Shown here: piece by piece, positions 18,027 through 26,971 of the stretch | Layout of the letters: every line of letters starts with the position of its first letter | How positions within the stretch are numbered: the stretch's first letter is position 1 | Assembly: GCF_018704125.1 (NCBI RefSeq) | Contig: NZ_JAGTIS010000008.1 | Location: forward strand, 1-64,000 | Reading direction: 5' to 3' | Length of the DNA stretch: 64,000 nt | Source: Metapseudomonas boanensis | GTDB taxonomy: Bacteria; Pseudomonadota; Gammaproteobacteria; Pseudomonadales; Pseudomonadaceae | The notes under the pieces: generated by a model | Databases searched by the model: none | What the model saw: the letters and a program-made list of their open reading frames with translations, nothing else | Told to the model about the DNA's origin: nothing | Position numbers and translations under genes: made by a program

Positions 18027-19586
18027 CTAACCGTCCTCTTTGCCCAACCCATGTTGACGCAGTTTGTTGGCAATAGTGGTGTGGGACACTCCAAGGCGTT
18101 TGCCCAGCAGCCGGCTGCTCGGATGCTCGGCATAGAGGCGCTCCAGCACTGCCTTCTCGAAGCGGCCAACGATGGCGTCCAGCCCACCCTCCAGGGAAAA
18201 GTCGCCCAGCGGCTGCGGCGCACCGTAATCCGGCAGGCGGATATGCTCGGGCTTCACCGTGCCGCCGTCGCACAGCGAAACGGCCTGGAACAACACGTTC
18301 TCTAGCTGCCGCACATTGCCGGGCCAGTGATAGTGGCTGAGCTTGTCCAGCACCTGCGGCGCCAACTTTGGCAGACCGCAGCCGATCTGCCGGCTGGCCT
18401 GGTCAAGAAAATGCTCTACCAGAGGGGGCAGGCCATCCAGACACTCGCGCAGCGGTGGGATGTGCAAGGACAGCACATTGAGGCGGTGATAAAGGTCCTG
18501 GCGGAACTCACCCCGGGCGCAGAGTTCGGAGAGGTCCACCTGGGTTGCGCAGATTACCCGCACATCCAGGTACACCTCTTCGTCGCTGCCGACGCGGCGG
18601 AAGCAGCCATCCTGCAGGAAGCGCAACAGCTTGGCCTGCAACCGCGGGCTCATCTCGCCCACCCCGTCGAGGAACAGCGTGCCACCGGCGGTCAGTTCCA
18701 GCAGCCCCAACTTGCCTTCCGGACGGGCGCCCTCGAAGGCGCCAGGGCCGTACCCGAACAGTTCGGTCTCGGCCATGGATTCCGGCAGGCCGGCGCAGTT
18801 GAGTGCCATGAACGGCGACTGGCCCCGCGGGCTGGCCAGGTGGCAAGCGCGGGCCAGCAGCTCCTTGCCGGTGCCGGTTTCACCTTCGATGAGCAAGGGC
18901 GCATCGAGCGGCGCCATGCGACGCGCCTCGCGCACCACTGCCGCCATCACCTTGGAGCTCTGGAAAATACTGTCGAAGCCGCGCAGTTCGTGCTTGCGCA
19001 CGTTGTAGATGCGCTCGCCGACGCGGTCAGCACGATGCAAGGTGATTACAGCGCCAGCCAGGGCCTCGCTTTCGTCGTGTTCCGACTGCAGCGGCGCGAT
19101 GTCGGCAAGGAAGGTATCGCCCTTGACCTTGATGCGCAGGCCGTTGATCCGCGCCTTGTTGGCACGCACCAACTCCGGCAGGTCGAAGTCTTCGACATAG
19201 CGCGCAAGCGGAATACCCGGCACCTCGTCCACGCGCACCCCGAGCAACTGCGCCGCCGCGCGGTTGGCCGCGACGATGGAACCACCCATGTCGATGGAGA
19301 GCACCGGGAAGTCCAGAGCCCCGAGCAAGGCATTCAGTTCGAGGTGACGCCGCTCGCTGGGCATCAGGCCGACACGCTTGACCCCGAACACGCCGGGAAT
19401 GGTCTCCAGTTTTGGCCGCAAGGCCTGGAACTGCAGATTGATAAGGTTCGGGCAATGCAGGTAGATGGCATTGCCCTGCTCACCGCCCACCTCGCCTCGG
19501 GCGACGTTGATGCCATATTCGACGAGCAGGTTGAGAATGTCGCGCAAGATCCCTACGCGGTTCTGGCAATGGACTTTGATACGCAT
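18027..19586 (-). CDS. phhR: TyrR-type regulator PhhR of aromatic amino acid catabolism
   Basis: This 519-residue protein has the TyrR architecture: an ACT domain (residues 1-70, MRIKVHCQNRVGILRDILNL), a PAS domain (~78-190), an AAA+ domain with Walker A GETGTGKE (~235), and a C-terminal Fis-type HTH (SRLLGKRLGVSHTTIANKLR). The loop that contacts sigma-54 (GAFTGA in NtrC-type proteins) reads GAFEGA, as expected for TyrR/PhhR proteins, which need not act with sigma-54. It is divergent from phhABC, its expected target. Phenylalanine or tyrosine is the likely effector. Confidence 0.95.
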   Translation of the reverse strand: MRIKVHCQNRVGILRDILNLLVEYGINVARGEVGGEQGNAIYLHCPNLINLQFQALRPKLETIPGVFGVKRVGLMPSERRHLELNALLGALDFPVLSIDMGGSIVAANRAAAQLLGVRVDEVPGIPLARYVEDFDLPELVRANKARINGLRIKVKGDTFLADIAPLQSEHDESEALAGAVITLHRADRVGERIYNVRKHELRGFDSIFQSSKVMAAVVREARRMAPLDAPLLIEGETGTGKELLARACHLASPRGQSPFMALNCAGLPESMAETELFGYGPGAFEGARPEGKLGLLELTAGGTLFLDGVGEMSPRLQAKLLRFLQDGCFRRVGSDEEVYLDVRVICATQVDLSELCARGEFRQDLYHRLNVLSLHIPPLRECLDGLPPLVEHFLDQASRQIGCGLPKLAPQVLDKLSHYHWPGNVRQLENVLFQAVSLCDGGTVKPEHIRLPDYGAPQPLGDFSLEGGLDAIVGRFEKAVLERLYAEHPSSRLLGKRLGVSHTTIANKLRQHGLGKEDG

Positions 19587-19717
19587 CTGGCACCCCAGGT
19601 ATCGGGCTTTTCTGTGGGTTCTGGGCGAAAAAATCCGCTCTCGACCCTATTTTCCCGTCAAGAATATGTGACAAATCAACGCACCAGCAAGCCGATGAAT
19701 CGCCATTCCGCCGCATC

Positions 19718-19735
19718 CGTAACCTTTTCTTTACG
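19718..19735. promoter_or_regulatory. Candidate PhhR/TyrR box upstream of phhA
   Basis: CGTAAC-CTTTTC-TTTACG fits the 18-nt TyrR-type consensus TGTAAA-N6-TTTACA in 9 of 12 fixed positions, including the GTAA/TTAC core. It lies 112 nt before the phhA start in the phhR-phhA divergent region. Confidence 0.6.
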
Positions 19736-19847
19736 ATTTCAACCCCACCAAGGCGGCACCTGAGACTCCTGCCCTGCTGCGCTGCAGCCCGCTGTGCGCT
19801 ATCGATAAGGCAACACAACAACGAAGCCCCATTTTCCAGGAGGCCGA

Positions 19848-20633
19848 ATGAAAGTAGCGAAGTACGTGGCCCGCGAACCCGATGCCAACGGTTTTATCCA
19901 TTACCCGGAAACCGAGCACGCGGTTTGGAACACCCTGATCACCCGCCAACTGAAAGTGATCGAAGGCCGCGCCTGCCAGGAATACATGGACGGTATCGAA
20001 CAGCTCGGCCTGCCGCGCGACCGCATCCCCCAGTTGGGCGAGATCAACAAGGTGCTGCAGGCCACCACCGGCTGGAGTGTCGCGCGCGTACCGGCGCTGA
20101 TCCCCTTCCAGACCTTCTTCGAGTTGCTGGCCAGCCAGCAATTCCCGGTGGCCACCTTTATCCGTACCCCGGAAGAGTTGGACTACCTGCAGGAACCGGA
20201 CATCTTCCATGAGATCTTCGGCCACTGCCCGCTGCTGACCAACCCCTGGTTCGCTGAGTTCACCCACACCTATGGCAAGCTCGGTCTCAAGGCCACCAAG
20301 GAAGAGCGCGTCTACCTCGCTCGCCTGTACTGGATGACCATCGAGTTCGGCCTGCTGGACACCCCCCAAGGCCGGCGCATCTACGGTGGCGGCATCCTCT
20401 CCTCGCCGAAGGAGACGGTCTACGCTTTGTCGGGCGAGCCCGAGCACCAGCCCTTCGACCCGCTGGAATGCATGCGTACGCCGTACCGCATCGACATCCT
20501 GCAGCCCCTGTACTTCGTGCTGCCAGAGCTCAAACGCCTGTTCGACCTGGCCCATGAGGACATCATGGCGCTAGTGCACCAGGCCATGCAGATGGGCCTG
20601 CACGCGCCGAAATTCCCGCCGAAAGCGGCCTGA
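19848..20633 (+). CDS. phhA: Phenylalanine-4-hydroxylase
   Basis: This 261-residue protein has the bacterial length, lacking the regulatory ACT domain of animal enzymes. It oxidises phenylalanine to tyrosine using O2, tetrahydropterin and Fe(II). The iron-binding HEIFGHC places His at residues 121 and 126, and the third ligand Glu lies in YWMTIEFGL near 166. RVPALIPFQTFFELLA is the conserved pterin-side region. An AGGAGG site lies upstream. It is the first gene of phhABC; PhhB regenerates the oxidised pterin cofactor. Confidence 0.98.
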   Translation: MKVAKYVAREPDANGFIHYPETEHAVWNTLITRQLKVIEGRACQEYMDGIEQLGLPRDRIPQLGEINKVLQATTGWSVARVPALIPFQTFFELLASQQFPVATFIRTPEELDYLQEPDIFHEIFGHCPLLTNPWFAEFTHTYGKLGLKATKEERVYLARLYWMTIEFGLLDTPQGRRIYGGGILSSPKETVYALSGEPEHQPFDPLECMRTPYRIDILQPLYFVLPELKRLFDLAHEDIMALVHQAMQMGLHAPKFPPKAA

Positions 20634-20644
20634 TCGAACCTCGA

Positions 20645-20718
20645 TGTAGGTTGGGCCGAGCAGAGCGAAGCCCAACATTGCGGGCGCGGGGCCTCGCTTC
20701 GCTCAGCGCCAAGCTACA
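20645..20718. repeat. Imperfect palindromic repeat between phhA and phhB
   Basis: TGTAGGTTGGGC-type sequence with TTGGGC/GCCCAA and GAGCGAAG/CTTCGCTC pairs, ending CTACA. A related palindrome (TAGGTTGGGCC) follows phhC at 22309. Such repeats are dispersed in Pseudomonas intergenic DNA and here lie inside the phh transcript. Confidence 0.5.
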
Positions 20719-20742
20719 CAAATGCATATCCGGAGAACTCCC

Positions 20743-21099
20743 ATGACCGCCCTGAACCAAGCCCATTGTGAAGCCTGCCGCGCCGATGCGCCGAAAGTCT
20801 CCGACGAAGAACTGGCCGAGCTGATCAAGCAGATCCCCGACTGGAACATCGAAGTCCGTGACGGAATCATGCAGCTGGAAAAGATCTTCCGCTTCAAGAA
20901 CTTCCGCTACGCCCTTGCCTTCACCAATGCCGTCGGCGCCATCGCCGAGGAAGAAGGCCACCACCCGGGCCTGCTCACCGAGTGGGGCAAGGTCACCGTG
21001 ACCTGGTGGAGCCATGAGGCCAAAGGCCTGCACCGCAATGACTTCATCATGTCTGCCCGTACCGACGAGGTGGCTGCCACCGCCGAGGGGCGTAAATGA
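20743..21099 (+). CDS. phhB: Pterin-4a-carbinolamine dehydratase
   Basis: This 118-residue PCD/DCoH protein contains [23 protein letters not shown] and the catalytic motif [22 protein letters not shown] with the paired His. It dehydrates the 4a-hydroxypterin formed by PhhA and so recycles the cofactor. ATG 20743 has a GGAGA site; a start 7 codons upstream is less likely. The stop overlaps the phhC start (ATGA), which indicates coupling. Confidence 0.97.
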   Translation: MTALNQAHCEACRADAPKVSDEELAELIKQIPDWNIEVRDGIMQLEKIFRFKNFRYALAFTNAVGAIAEEEGHHPGLLTEWGKVTVTWWSHEAKGLHRNDFIMSARTDEVAATAEGRK

Positions 21100-22289
21100 A
21101 CCATTTCACCAAGGTGGGCCGCGTACCAGGCGACCCCATCCTCGGCCTGATGGATGCCTACCGCGCCGACCCCAACCCGGCGAAGATCGATCTGGGCGTG
21201 GGCGTCTACAAAGACGCTCGCGGCCTGACGCCGATTCCGTACGCGGTGAAATTGGCCGAGCAGCATCTGGTCGACAGCGAAACCACCAAGACCTACATCG
21301 GCGGCCATGGCGATGCAGCCTTCGGCCAGTTGATGCTGAACCTGGTGCTGGGTGCTGGCAACCCGCTGATCACTGCCGGTCGCACCGGCGCCACCCAGAC
21401 CCCGGGCGGTACCGGCGCCCTGCGCCTGGCGGCCGAGTTCATCGCCGCCAACATGCCGGGACGCGGTGTTTGGCTGAGCGACCCGACCTGGCCGATCCAC
21501 GAAACCATCTTTGCCGGTGCCGGCATCAAAGTCGCCCACTACCCCTACGTGGATGCGGCCAACCGCCTGGATGTCGAGGCCATGCTCGCCGCGCTCGAGC
21601 GCGTGCCGACTGGCGACGTGGTGCTGCTGCATGCCTGCTGCCATAACCCGACTGGATTCGACCTGGGCCAGGATGACTGGCAACGGGTGCTGGACGTGGT
21701 CAGAGCCCGCGAATTGCTACCGCTGATCGACTTTGCCTACCAGGGCTTCGGCGATGGGCTGGAGCAGGATGCCTGGTCCGTGCGGCTGTTTGCCGAGGCA
21801 CTGCCGGAGCTGCTGATCACCAGCTCCTGCTCGAAGAACTTCGGCCTCTACCGCGAACGCACCGGCGCGCTGATCGTCTGCGCCGCCGATGCCGACAAGC
21901 TTACGGACGTGCGCAGCCAGCTGGCCTTCCTCGCCCGCAACCTCTGGTCCACCCCGCCGGCCCATGGCGCCGCCGTAGTGGCGACCATTCTCGGCGACGC
22001 CGCGCTCAAGGCGCAGTGGGTCGAGGAGCTGAACGCCATGCGCCAGCGCGTAGCCAGCCTGCGCAGTGGTTTGGTGGAAGCCCTACAGCCATTCGGCCTG
22101 GCCGAACGTTTCGCCCACATCGGCGTGCAGCGTGGCATGTTCTCCTACACTGGCCTGTCGCCTGAACAAGTGGCGCGCCTACGGGCGGAGTTCAGCGTGT
22201 ACATGGTGAGCACCGGCCGTGCCAACGTGGCGGGACTGGATGCGAGCCGAATTGGGGATTTGGCAGCTGCGATCGCCAAGGTGTGCTGA
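21096..22289 (+). CDS. phhC: Aromatic amino acid aminotransferase
   Basis: This 397-residue class I aminotransferase of the TyrB/AspC type contains [11 protein letters not shown], the [11 protein letters not shown] region, [15 protein letters not shown], and [17 protein letters not shown] with the PLP-binding Lys (~residue 248). It converts tyrosine or phenylalanine with 2-oxoglutarate to the arylpyruvate and glutamate. It begins inside the phhB stop codon. The next step, 4-hydroxyphenylpyruvate dioxygenase (hpd), survives in this window only as a fragment. Confidence 0.96.
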   Translation: MNHFTKVGRVPGDPILGLMDAYRADPNPAKIDLGVGVYKDARGLTPIPYAVKLAEQHLVDSETTKTYIGGHGDAAFGQLMLNLVLGAGNPLITAGRTGATQTPGGTGALRLAAEFIAANMPGRGVWLSDPTWPIHETIFAGAGIKVAHYPYVDAANRLDVEAMLAALERVPTGDVVLLHACCHNPTGFDLGQDDWQRVLDVVRARELLPLIDFAYQGFGDGLEQDAWSVRLFAEALPELLITSSCSKNFGLYRERTGALIVCAADADKLTDVRSQLAFLARNLWSTPPAHGAAVVATILGDAALKAQWVEELNAMRQRVASLRSGLVEALQPFGLAERFAHIGVQRGMFSYTGLSPEQVARLRAEFSVYMVSTGRANVAGLDASRIGDLAAAIAKVC

Positions 22290-22308
22290 GCAGCCCCTCG
22301 CCCGCTTG

Positions 22309-22334
22309 TAGGTTGGGCCGGGTGGCCCGACCTA
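22309..22334 (+). terminator. Palindrome downstream of phhC
   Basis: TAGGTTGGGCC / GGCCCGACCTA, an 11-bp stem with one wobble pair around GGGT, lies 20 nt after the phhC stop. No T-run follows. It probably acts as a 3' end or REP-like element. Confidence 0.45.
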
Positions 22335-22416
22335 CGGCAGGCGTTCAGCCTGCTCGGCGAATGGATTGGCTATGTCTGCGTTAGCTATTACTAGCAATCA
22401 ATGGCCGGGCTGAGAG

Positions 22417-22492
22417 CCTTGTAGGAGCGGTGTGACGCCGAGTTCATGCTCGCGAACCGGGCCCTTTCGCAAGCAAGCTCGCTCCTACAAGG
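22417..22492. repeat. REP element between phhC and arfB
   Basis: Outer arms CCTTGTAGGAGC / GCTCCTACAAGG enclose a partly complementary interior with GCTCGCGAA and TTCGCAAGC. It lies in the convergent gap between phhC and arfB, a typical REP position. Confidence 0.75.
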
Positions 22493-22553
22493 AATGCCGC
22501 CACTCGCAACACTCAACGCAGCCAGAGCCAATGGATTCGCCCCTACGCTCGAT

Positions 22554-22967
22554 TCAATAATCAACTTTCCCCCTCCCCGCCTTGACCGCCCCGCGCTTGG
22601 CTTTTCCCTCCAGCCGGCGCTTCTTCGAGCCCAGGGTCGGCTTGGTCGGTCGCCTTGCCTTTTCCACCTTGGCCACGCTGCGGATCAGCTCTGCCAGGCG
22701 TTCCAGCGCGTCGGCGCGATTCTGTTCCTGGGTGCGATACTGCTGCGCCTTGATCACAATCACGCCATCGCCGGTGATCCGGTTGTCACGTAGCGCTAGC
22801 AGCCGCTCCTTGTAGAAGGGCGGCAACGAGGAAGCCTGGATATCGAAGCGCAGGTGCACGGCGCTGGACACCTTGTTGACGTTCTGCCCGCCAGCGCCTT
22901 GGGCGCGGATGGCGGTCAGCTCGACTTCGTCGTCGGGCAGATGGACGCTGTTGGAAATCTCCAGCAT
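22554..22967 (-). CDS. arfB: Ribosome-rescue peptidyl-tRNA hydrolase ArfB (YaeJ)
   Basis: This 137-residue protein contains the catalytic GGQ motif in [17 protein letters not shown], then [20 protein letters not shown] and a basic C-terminal tail with [20 protein letters not shown] and VKAGRGK. The tail enters the mRNA channel of stalled ribosomes, as in E. coli YaeJ. It releases peptides from non-stop complexes. The frame runs 38 codons further upstream, but the family starts at [16 protein letters not shown] (E. coli MIVISRHVAIPDGELE), so 22967 is chosen. No clear Shine-Dalgarno site is seen. Confidence 0.93.
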   Translation of the reverse strand: MLEISNSVHLPDDEVELTAIRAQGAGGQNVNKVSSAVHLRFDIQASSLPPFYKERLLALRDNRITGDGVIVIKAQQYRTQEQNRADALERLAELIRSVAKVEKARRPTKPTLGSKKRRLEGKAKRGAVKAGRGKVDY

Positions 22968-23123
22968 GGGGGCAGGCACATGGCAGTATGGGTGCACAGC
23001 ATAGCCGCCGGGCGTCGCTTTGGCGCGGCTCATGCTCCTTGAAATCTTTGGTTCGATATTCCCGAAGCCAGCACCCTGCAATCGGGATTAACGTAATCCA
23101 CTGATCGGCAAAGAGGGGCAGTG

Positions 23124-24167
23124 ATGGACTCGATAACCCAGGCGGTGCTCGGCGCCAGCATCCAGGGCGCACTGCTGGGGCGCTGGCAGGGGCGCCAGGC
23201 ACTGCTTTATGGCGCCGTGCTCGGCACACTGCCAGACCTGGACGTGGTGATCGACTACGGCGATGCGGTGGCCCAGATGACCTACCACAGGGGGTTCAGC
23301 CACTCGCTGTTCGTCCTCACCGCCCTGGCCGCTGTGCTCACCTGGCTGATACGACGCTTCCGCCCACACCCAGGCTACACGACACGCCGGCTGTTCCTGG
23401 CACTCTGGCTGGTACTGGCCACCCACCCACTGCTTGACGCCTTCACCAGCTACGGCACCCAGTTGTTCTGGCCGCTGGAGATGCCGCCAGTGGCCTGGTC
23501 GAGCATCTTCATCATCGACCCTCTCTACACCGTCCCCTTGCTGATCGCGGTGGTCGCCGGACTGGTCGGCGGCCTCAAGGAGAGCACGGCGCGGCTGCCG
23601 GTGATTGCGTTGATCCTGTCGAGCCTCTACCTGGCTTCCACCCTTGGCGGCAAATGGATGGCCGAACAGCGCGTCGAGCAGGTCCTGGACCGTCAAGGCA
23701 TCCGCGCCCAAGCGATATTCAGCACACCGACGCCCTTCAATTCGCTGCTCTGGCGGGTGATCGTGCTGGATGGCGAGGACTACCATGAAGCGCTGGTAAG
23801 CTGGCTGGATACTGCCCCTCCCAGACTGGAACGCATACCACGCGGCACCACCCTCGCCCGCCACCTGCGCGACTCGCCCCAGCACCAACGGCTGGTCTGG
23901 TTCACCCACGGCATCCTGCGATACGACCAGATCGGCCCGGCGCTGGTGGTCACCGACCTGCGCTTGGGCATGACCGGCTTCCACCCCTTCCGCTTCGTCC
24001 TGGCCGAGCAACAGGGCGGCCGCTGGCAGCTGGTGCCAGCGGCCCGGCGCTGGCCGACGGACCGGGGCGACCTGTCTCGTCTGCAAGTGCTGTGGCAACG
24101 CATTTGGCGCGAGGATCAGCCCGTACCGTTGATTGCCTGGGCAAATGGTTTGCAGAAGAAGCCTTGA
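23124..24167 (+). CDS. Membrane-bound metal-dependent hydrolase (YdjM/DUF457 family)
   Basis: This 347-residue protein begins MDSITQAVLGASIQGALLG, the family start. It has conserved LPDLDVVIDYGD, HRGFSHSLFVL and HPLLDAFTSYGTQLFWP motifs with the His/Asp residues assumed to bind metal. Four or five hydrophobic helices occupy the first ~190 residues. The C-terminal half (from ~200) is soluble. A GAGGGG site precedes ATG 23124; the in-frame GTG just before it is less likely. The physiological substrate is not known. Confidence 0.85.
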   Translation: MDSITQAVLGASIQGALLGRWQGRQALLYGAVLGTLPDLDVVIDYGDAVAQMTYHRGFSHSLFVLTALAAVLTWLIRRFRPHPGYTTRRLFLALWLVLATHPLLDAFTSYGTQLFWPLEMPPVAWSSIFIIDPLYTVPLLIAVVAGLVGGLKESTARLPVIALILSSLYLASTLGGKWMAEQRVEQVLDRQGIRAQAIFSTPTPFNSLLWRVIVLDGEDYHEALVSWLDTAPPRLERIPRGTTLARHLRDSPQHQRLVWFTHGILRYDQIGPALVVTDLRLGMTGFHPFRFVLAEQQGGRWQLVPAARRWPTDRGDLSRLQVLWQRIWREDQPVPLIAWANGLQKKP

Positions 24168-24185
24168 TGCATCCGCAAGGATGCA
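24168..24185 (+). terminator. Hairpin at the end of the membrane hydrolase gene
   Basis: TGCATCC-GCAA-GGATGCA, a 7-bp stem, overlaps the end of the gene and sits in the convergent gap with aroP. No T-run is present. Confidence 0.4.
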
Positions 24186-24219
24186 GGCAGTAAGAAGGAG
24201 TCACTCACAGAGGAAACAA

Positions 24220-24244
24220 GGGCGAGGCGCCAGGCACCTCGCCC
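24220..24244 (-). terminator. Intrinsic terminator of aroP
   Basis: On the minus strand, GGGCGAGG-(9 nt)-CCTCGCCC is followed by TTGTTTCC, 8 nt after the aroP stop. The stem is strong and the tract moderately T-rich. Confidence 0.75.
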
Positions 24245-24251
24245 CTGTCAA

Positions 24252-25667
24252 TCAGCCGACCTCGTAGCCGGCGACCTTGCCAGCCTGGGCCTTGCTGGAC
24301 AGCTTGAGGCGGTAGCAGCCCCACATCACCAGCAGCCACACCGGAATCGCATACACGGATACCTGGATGCCCGGGATCATCAGCATGATCACGAGAATGA
24401 AGGCCACGAAGGCCAGGCACAGGTAGTTCGCCGCAGGGAACCAGAACGCGCGGAAGCCGGTGCGCACACCGTCGCGATCCATGCGCTTGCGGAACTTCAG
24501 GTGCGAGTAGCTGATCATCGCCCAGTTGATCACCAGGGCTGCGACGACCAAGGACATCAGCAGTTCCAGCGCGTTGTGCGGGATCACATAGTTCACCACC
24601 ACGGCGAGGAAGGTCACCAGCGCGGAGACCACCAGCGCACGTACCGGCACGCCACGTTTGTCCACCTTGGCCAGGGAACGCGGGGCGTCGCCCTGTTCGG
24701 CCAGGCCCAGCAGCATGCGACCGTTGCAGTAGGTGCCGCTGTTGTAGACGGACAGCGCGGCGGTGAGGACTACGAAGTTCAGCAGGTGGGCTGCGGTGTC
24801 GCTGCCGATCAGCGCGAAGATCTTCACGAAGGGGCTGCCGCTGTAGGGATCACCGGCACTGTTGATGGACTGCAGCAGCGCATCCCAGGGGCTCAGCGAC
24901 AGCAGTACGACCAACGCGCCGACATAGAAGATCAGGATGCGGTAGATCACCTGGTTGATCGCCTTCGGGATCACCTGCTTCGGCTTGTCGGCCTCGGCAG
25001 CGGTGAAACCGAGCATTTCCAGGCCGCCGAAGGAGAACATGATGAAGGCCATCGCCATCACCAGGCCGCTCACGCCGTTGGGGAAGAAGCCGCCGTGGGC
25101 CCAGAGGTTGCTGACCGCAGCCTGCTCACCACCCGAGCCGCTGAACAGCAGCCAGCAGCCGAGGACGATCATGCCGACGATGGCCACCACCTTGATCATG
25201 GCGAACCAGAATTCGGCCTCGCCGAACAGCTTCACGTTGGCCAGGTTGATGGCGTTGACCACCAGGAAGAACACCGCAGCAGTCGCCCAGGTCGGTACCT
25301 CAGGCCACCAGAAGTGGATGTACTTGCCGACTGCGGTCAGCTCGGACATGCCGACCAGGGTGTAGAGCACCCAGCAGTTCCAGCCGGACAGGAAGCCGGC
25401 GAAGCCGCCCCAGTACTTGTGCGCGAAATGGCTGAAGGAGCCGGCTACCGGTTCTTCGACGATCATCTCGCCGAGCTGGCGCATGATCAGGAACGCGATG
25501 AAGCCGCAGATGGCGTAGCCGAGGATCATCGACGGCCCGGCAGACTTCAGCACCCCGGCCGAGCCCAGAAACAGGCCGGTGCCGATGGCGCCGCCAAGGG
25601 CGATCAATTGGATGTGGCGATTCTTCAGGCCGCGTTTCAGCTCGCCTGAGTGTTGCAGATCACTCAT
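24252..25667 (-). CDS. aroP: Aromatic amino acid permease (APC family, AroP type)
   Basis: This 471-residue protein has twelve hydrophobic segments and the APC-family start LKRGLKNRHIQLIALGGAIGTGLFLGSA, then EPVAGSFSHFAHKYWG and SFGGLEMLGFTAAEAD. It imports phenylalanine, tyrosine and tryptophan by proton symport in the AroP group. It lies 84 bp downstream of maiA on the same strand and near phhABC, as aroP2 lies beside the phh genes in P. aeruginosa. The substrate is inferred partly from that context; related APC carriers for other amino acids look similar. Confidence 0.85.
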   Translation of the reverse strand: MSDLQHSGELKRGLKNRHIQLIALGGAIGTGLFLGSAGVLKSAGPSMILGYAICGFIAFLIMRQLGEMIVEEPVAGSFSHFAHKYWGGFAGFLSGWNCWVLYTLVGMSELTAVGKYIHFWWPEVPTWATAAVFFLVVNAINLANVKLFGEAEFWFAMIKVVAIVGMIVLGCWLLFSGSGGEQAAVSNLWAHGGFFPNGVSGLVMAMAFIMFSFGGLEMLGFTAAEADKPKQVIPKAINQVIYRILIFYVGALVVLLSLSPWDALLQSINSAGDPYSGSPFVKIFALIGSDTAAHLLNFVVLTAALSVYNSGTYCNGRMLLGLAEQGDAPRSLAKVDKRGVPVRALVVSALVTFLAVVVNYVIPHNALELLMSLVVAALVINWAMISYSHLKFRKRMDRDGVRTGFRAFWFPAANYLCLAFVAFILVIMLMIPGIQVSVYAIPVWLLVMWGCYRLKLSSKAQAGKVAGYEVG

Positions 25668-25751
25668 TGCGTCACCTTTTGTTGTTGTCGTGACGGGATT
25701 GAATCCACCGAGCTTGTGGCCCGGTAGACGTTTGCAAGGCAGGTAGACCTC

Positions 25752-26417
25752 TTACTGCGCGTCTGGCTGCACCTCCGGAGCGGCATTCCTGAACGCTTCG
25801 AGGGTTTCGCAGCGTGCAGCGATATCGAGGATGCGCGGATAGCCCGACAAGTCACAGTTGAAGCGCCGCGCGTTATACAACTGAGGAATCAGGCAGGCCT
25901 CCAGATAGCCCGGCCGCGTGCCCAGGGAAAGCTTGCCGCCGAATACCTCCAGGCCTCGCTCGACTGCCGCCAGGCCGGTCTCGACCCAATGGCGGTACCA
26001 AGTGTCCTTGGCCTCGTCCGACACGCCCAGCTCACCGGTGAGGTACTGGAGTACGCGCAGGTTGTTCAACGGGTGGATGTCGCATGCGATGTGTTGGGCC
26101 AGCGACCGCACCTGGGCGCGATGCGCCGGGTCGGCGGGCAGCAGGGACGGCACCGGGAAGACCTCCTCCAGGTATTCGAGGATCGCCAGGGACTGGGCGA
26201 TGCGCACCTCTCCCCCGGCATTGCCACCATCGAGCAGCAGAGGCACGAGCCCCTGGGGATTCAGTTCGCGATAGGCCGGCTGGTGCTGCTGGCCACCGTC
26301 CTTGACCAGGTGCACCGCGACCTGGCGGTAGACCAGGCCCTTGAGATTGAGAGCAATACGGACGCGGTAAGCGGCACTCGAACGCCAGTAGCCGTAGAGG
26401 GTCAGTTCAGTATTCAT
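25752..26417 (-). CDS. maiA: Maleylacetoacetate isomerase (zeta-class GST)
   Basis: This 221-residue protein has an N-terminal thioredoxin-like GST domain with YGYWRSSAAYRVRIALNLKG, the SSAxYRVRIAL signature of zeta-class enzymes. LNPQGLVPLLL and AQSLAILEYLEE provide the glutathione site. The helical C-terminal domain ends in DAQ. It isomerises 4-maleylacetoacetate to fumarylacetoacetate late in tyrosine and homogentisate breakdown, using glutathione. hmgA and fahA are not in this window. The hpd remnant lies 63 bp upstream on the same strand. Confidence 0.94.
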   Translation of the reverse strand: MNTELTLYGYWRSSAAYRVRIALNLKGLVYRQVAVHLVKDGGQQHQPAYRELNPQGLVPLLLDGGNAGGEVRIAQSLAILEYLEEVFPVPSLLPADPAHRAQVRSLAQHIACDIHPLNNLRVLQYLTGELGVSDEAKDTWYRHWVETGLAAVERGLEVFGGKLSLGTRPGYLEACLIPQLYNARRFNCDLSGYPRILDIAARCETLEAFRNAAPEVQPDAQ

Positions 26418-26480
26418 GCGGGCTCCAACAGCCGTTGCCGAGCATTTGAACGCAGGGCAGCGAGGCTTGGTTTTCAGGGA

Positions 26481-26609
26481 TCAGACGACCTGGATCATGC
26501 CACGGTGCGGTTGCGGAATGCCTTCGGCATCAGGGGAGGTGAATTCGATGAACGCCAAGGCGTCGCTACCCATCGGGTTGGTTTGCTCGATCAGGGTCAC
26601 GGCGTACAT
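26481..26609 (-). pseudogene. hpd: N-terminal remnant of 4-hydroxyphenylpyruvate dioxygenase
   Basis: A 42-codon frame starts MYAVTLIEQTNPMGSDALAF and goes on IEFTSPDAEGI. It matches the first ~31 residues of the Pseudomonas Hpd that I recall as beginning MNAVAKIEQNNPIGTDG. The similarity then stops and the frame ends in TGA 11 codons later. Hpd is about 357 residues, so over 90% of the gene is gone. It lies directly upstream of maiA and aroP, where hpd is expected by synteny with P. aeruginosa. The pathway must use another hpd copy or be incomplete. Confidence 0.8.
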
Positions 26610-26971
26610 CCGGCCTCCTCGTCTTATTCTTCTGTGCGGCTCGCTGCCTGTGCAGCGGTAACGCCCTGGATGACCCAATCACACTCTCTGCCAGGTGCTT
26701 GAACAAGCGGCTCGAAGCACAGGCGAACGCTCGCAACCACGAGAATCGGCAAGTTTTCCTTACAACGAAAAATATTCATTGATGCCCCCTGCAAAATGCC
26801 CTGGCTTCGTAATGAATTATTTACAAGCCGTCTAACCAGGCTTCCAGACGGAACAGCGGTCACCCACGCGCACCCCGACCAACGGTGATTTGCAGGATGG
26901 GTTGCGCCGTGCCAGATGAAGGCGACACGCCATTACACCGTATCGAGCGACAGCCGAAGGGACCGCGGGCA
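26610..26971. other. Divergent promoter region, hpd remnant / LuxR chimera
   Basis: This 362-bp gap contains a TyrR-like box (26808-26825) and an AT-rich core around 26755-26825. It probably holds the old hpd promoter facing left and the promoter of the chimeric gene facing right. Confidence 0.5.
26808..26825. promoter_or_regulatory. Candidate PhhR/TyrR box upstream of the hpd remnant
   Basis: CGTAAT-GAATTA-TTTACA fits TGTAAA-N6-TTTACA in 10 of 12 fixed positions. It lies about 200 bp before the remnant start. hpd is a reported PhhR target in other Pseudomonas, so this box likely served the lost gene and may now drive maiA and aroP. Confidence 0.6.

Noticed and set aside
19740-19847. Sigma-54 promoter for phhABC
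   Set aside because: A GGCAC occurs near 19756 but no GC element lies at the required spacing; no TGGCAC-N5-TTGC was found.
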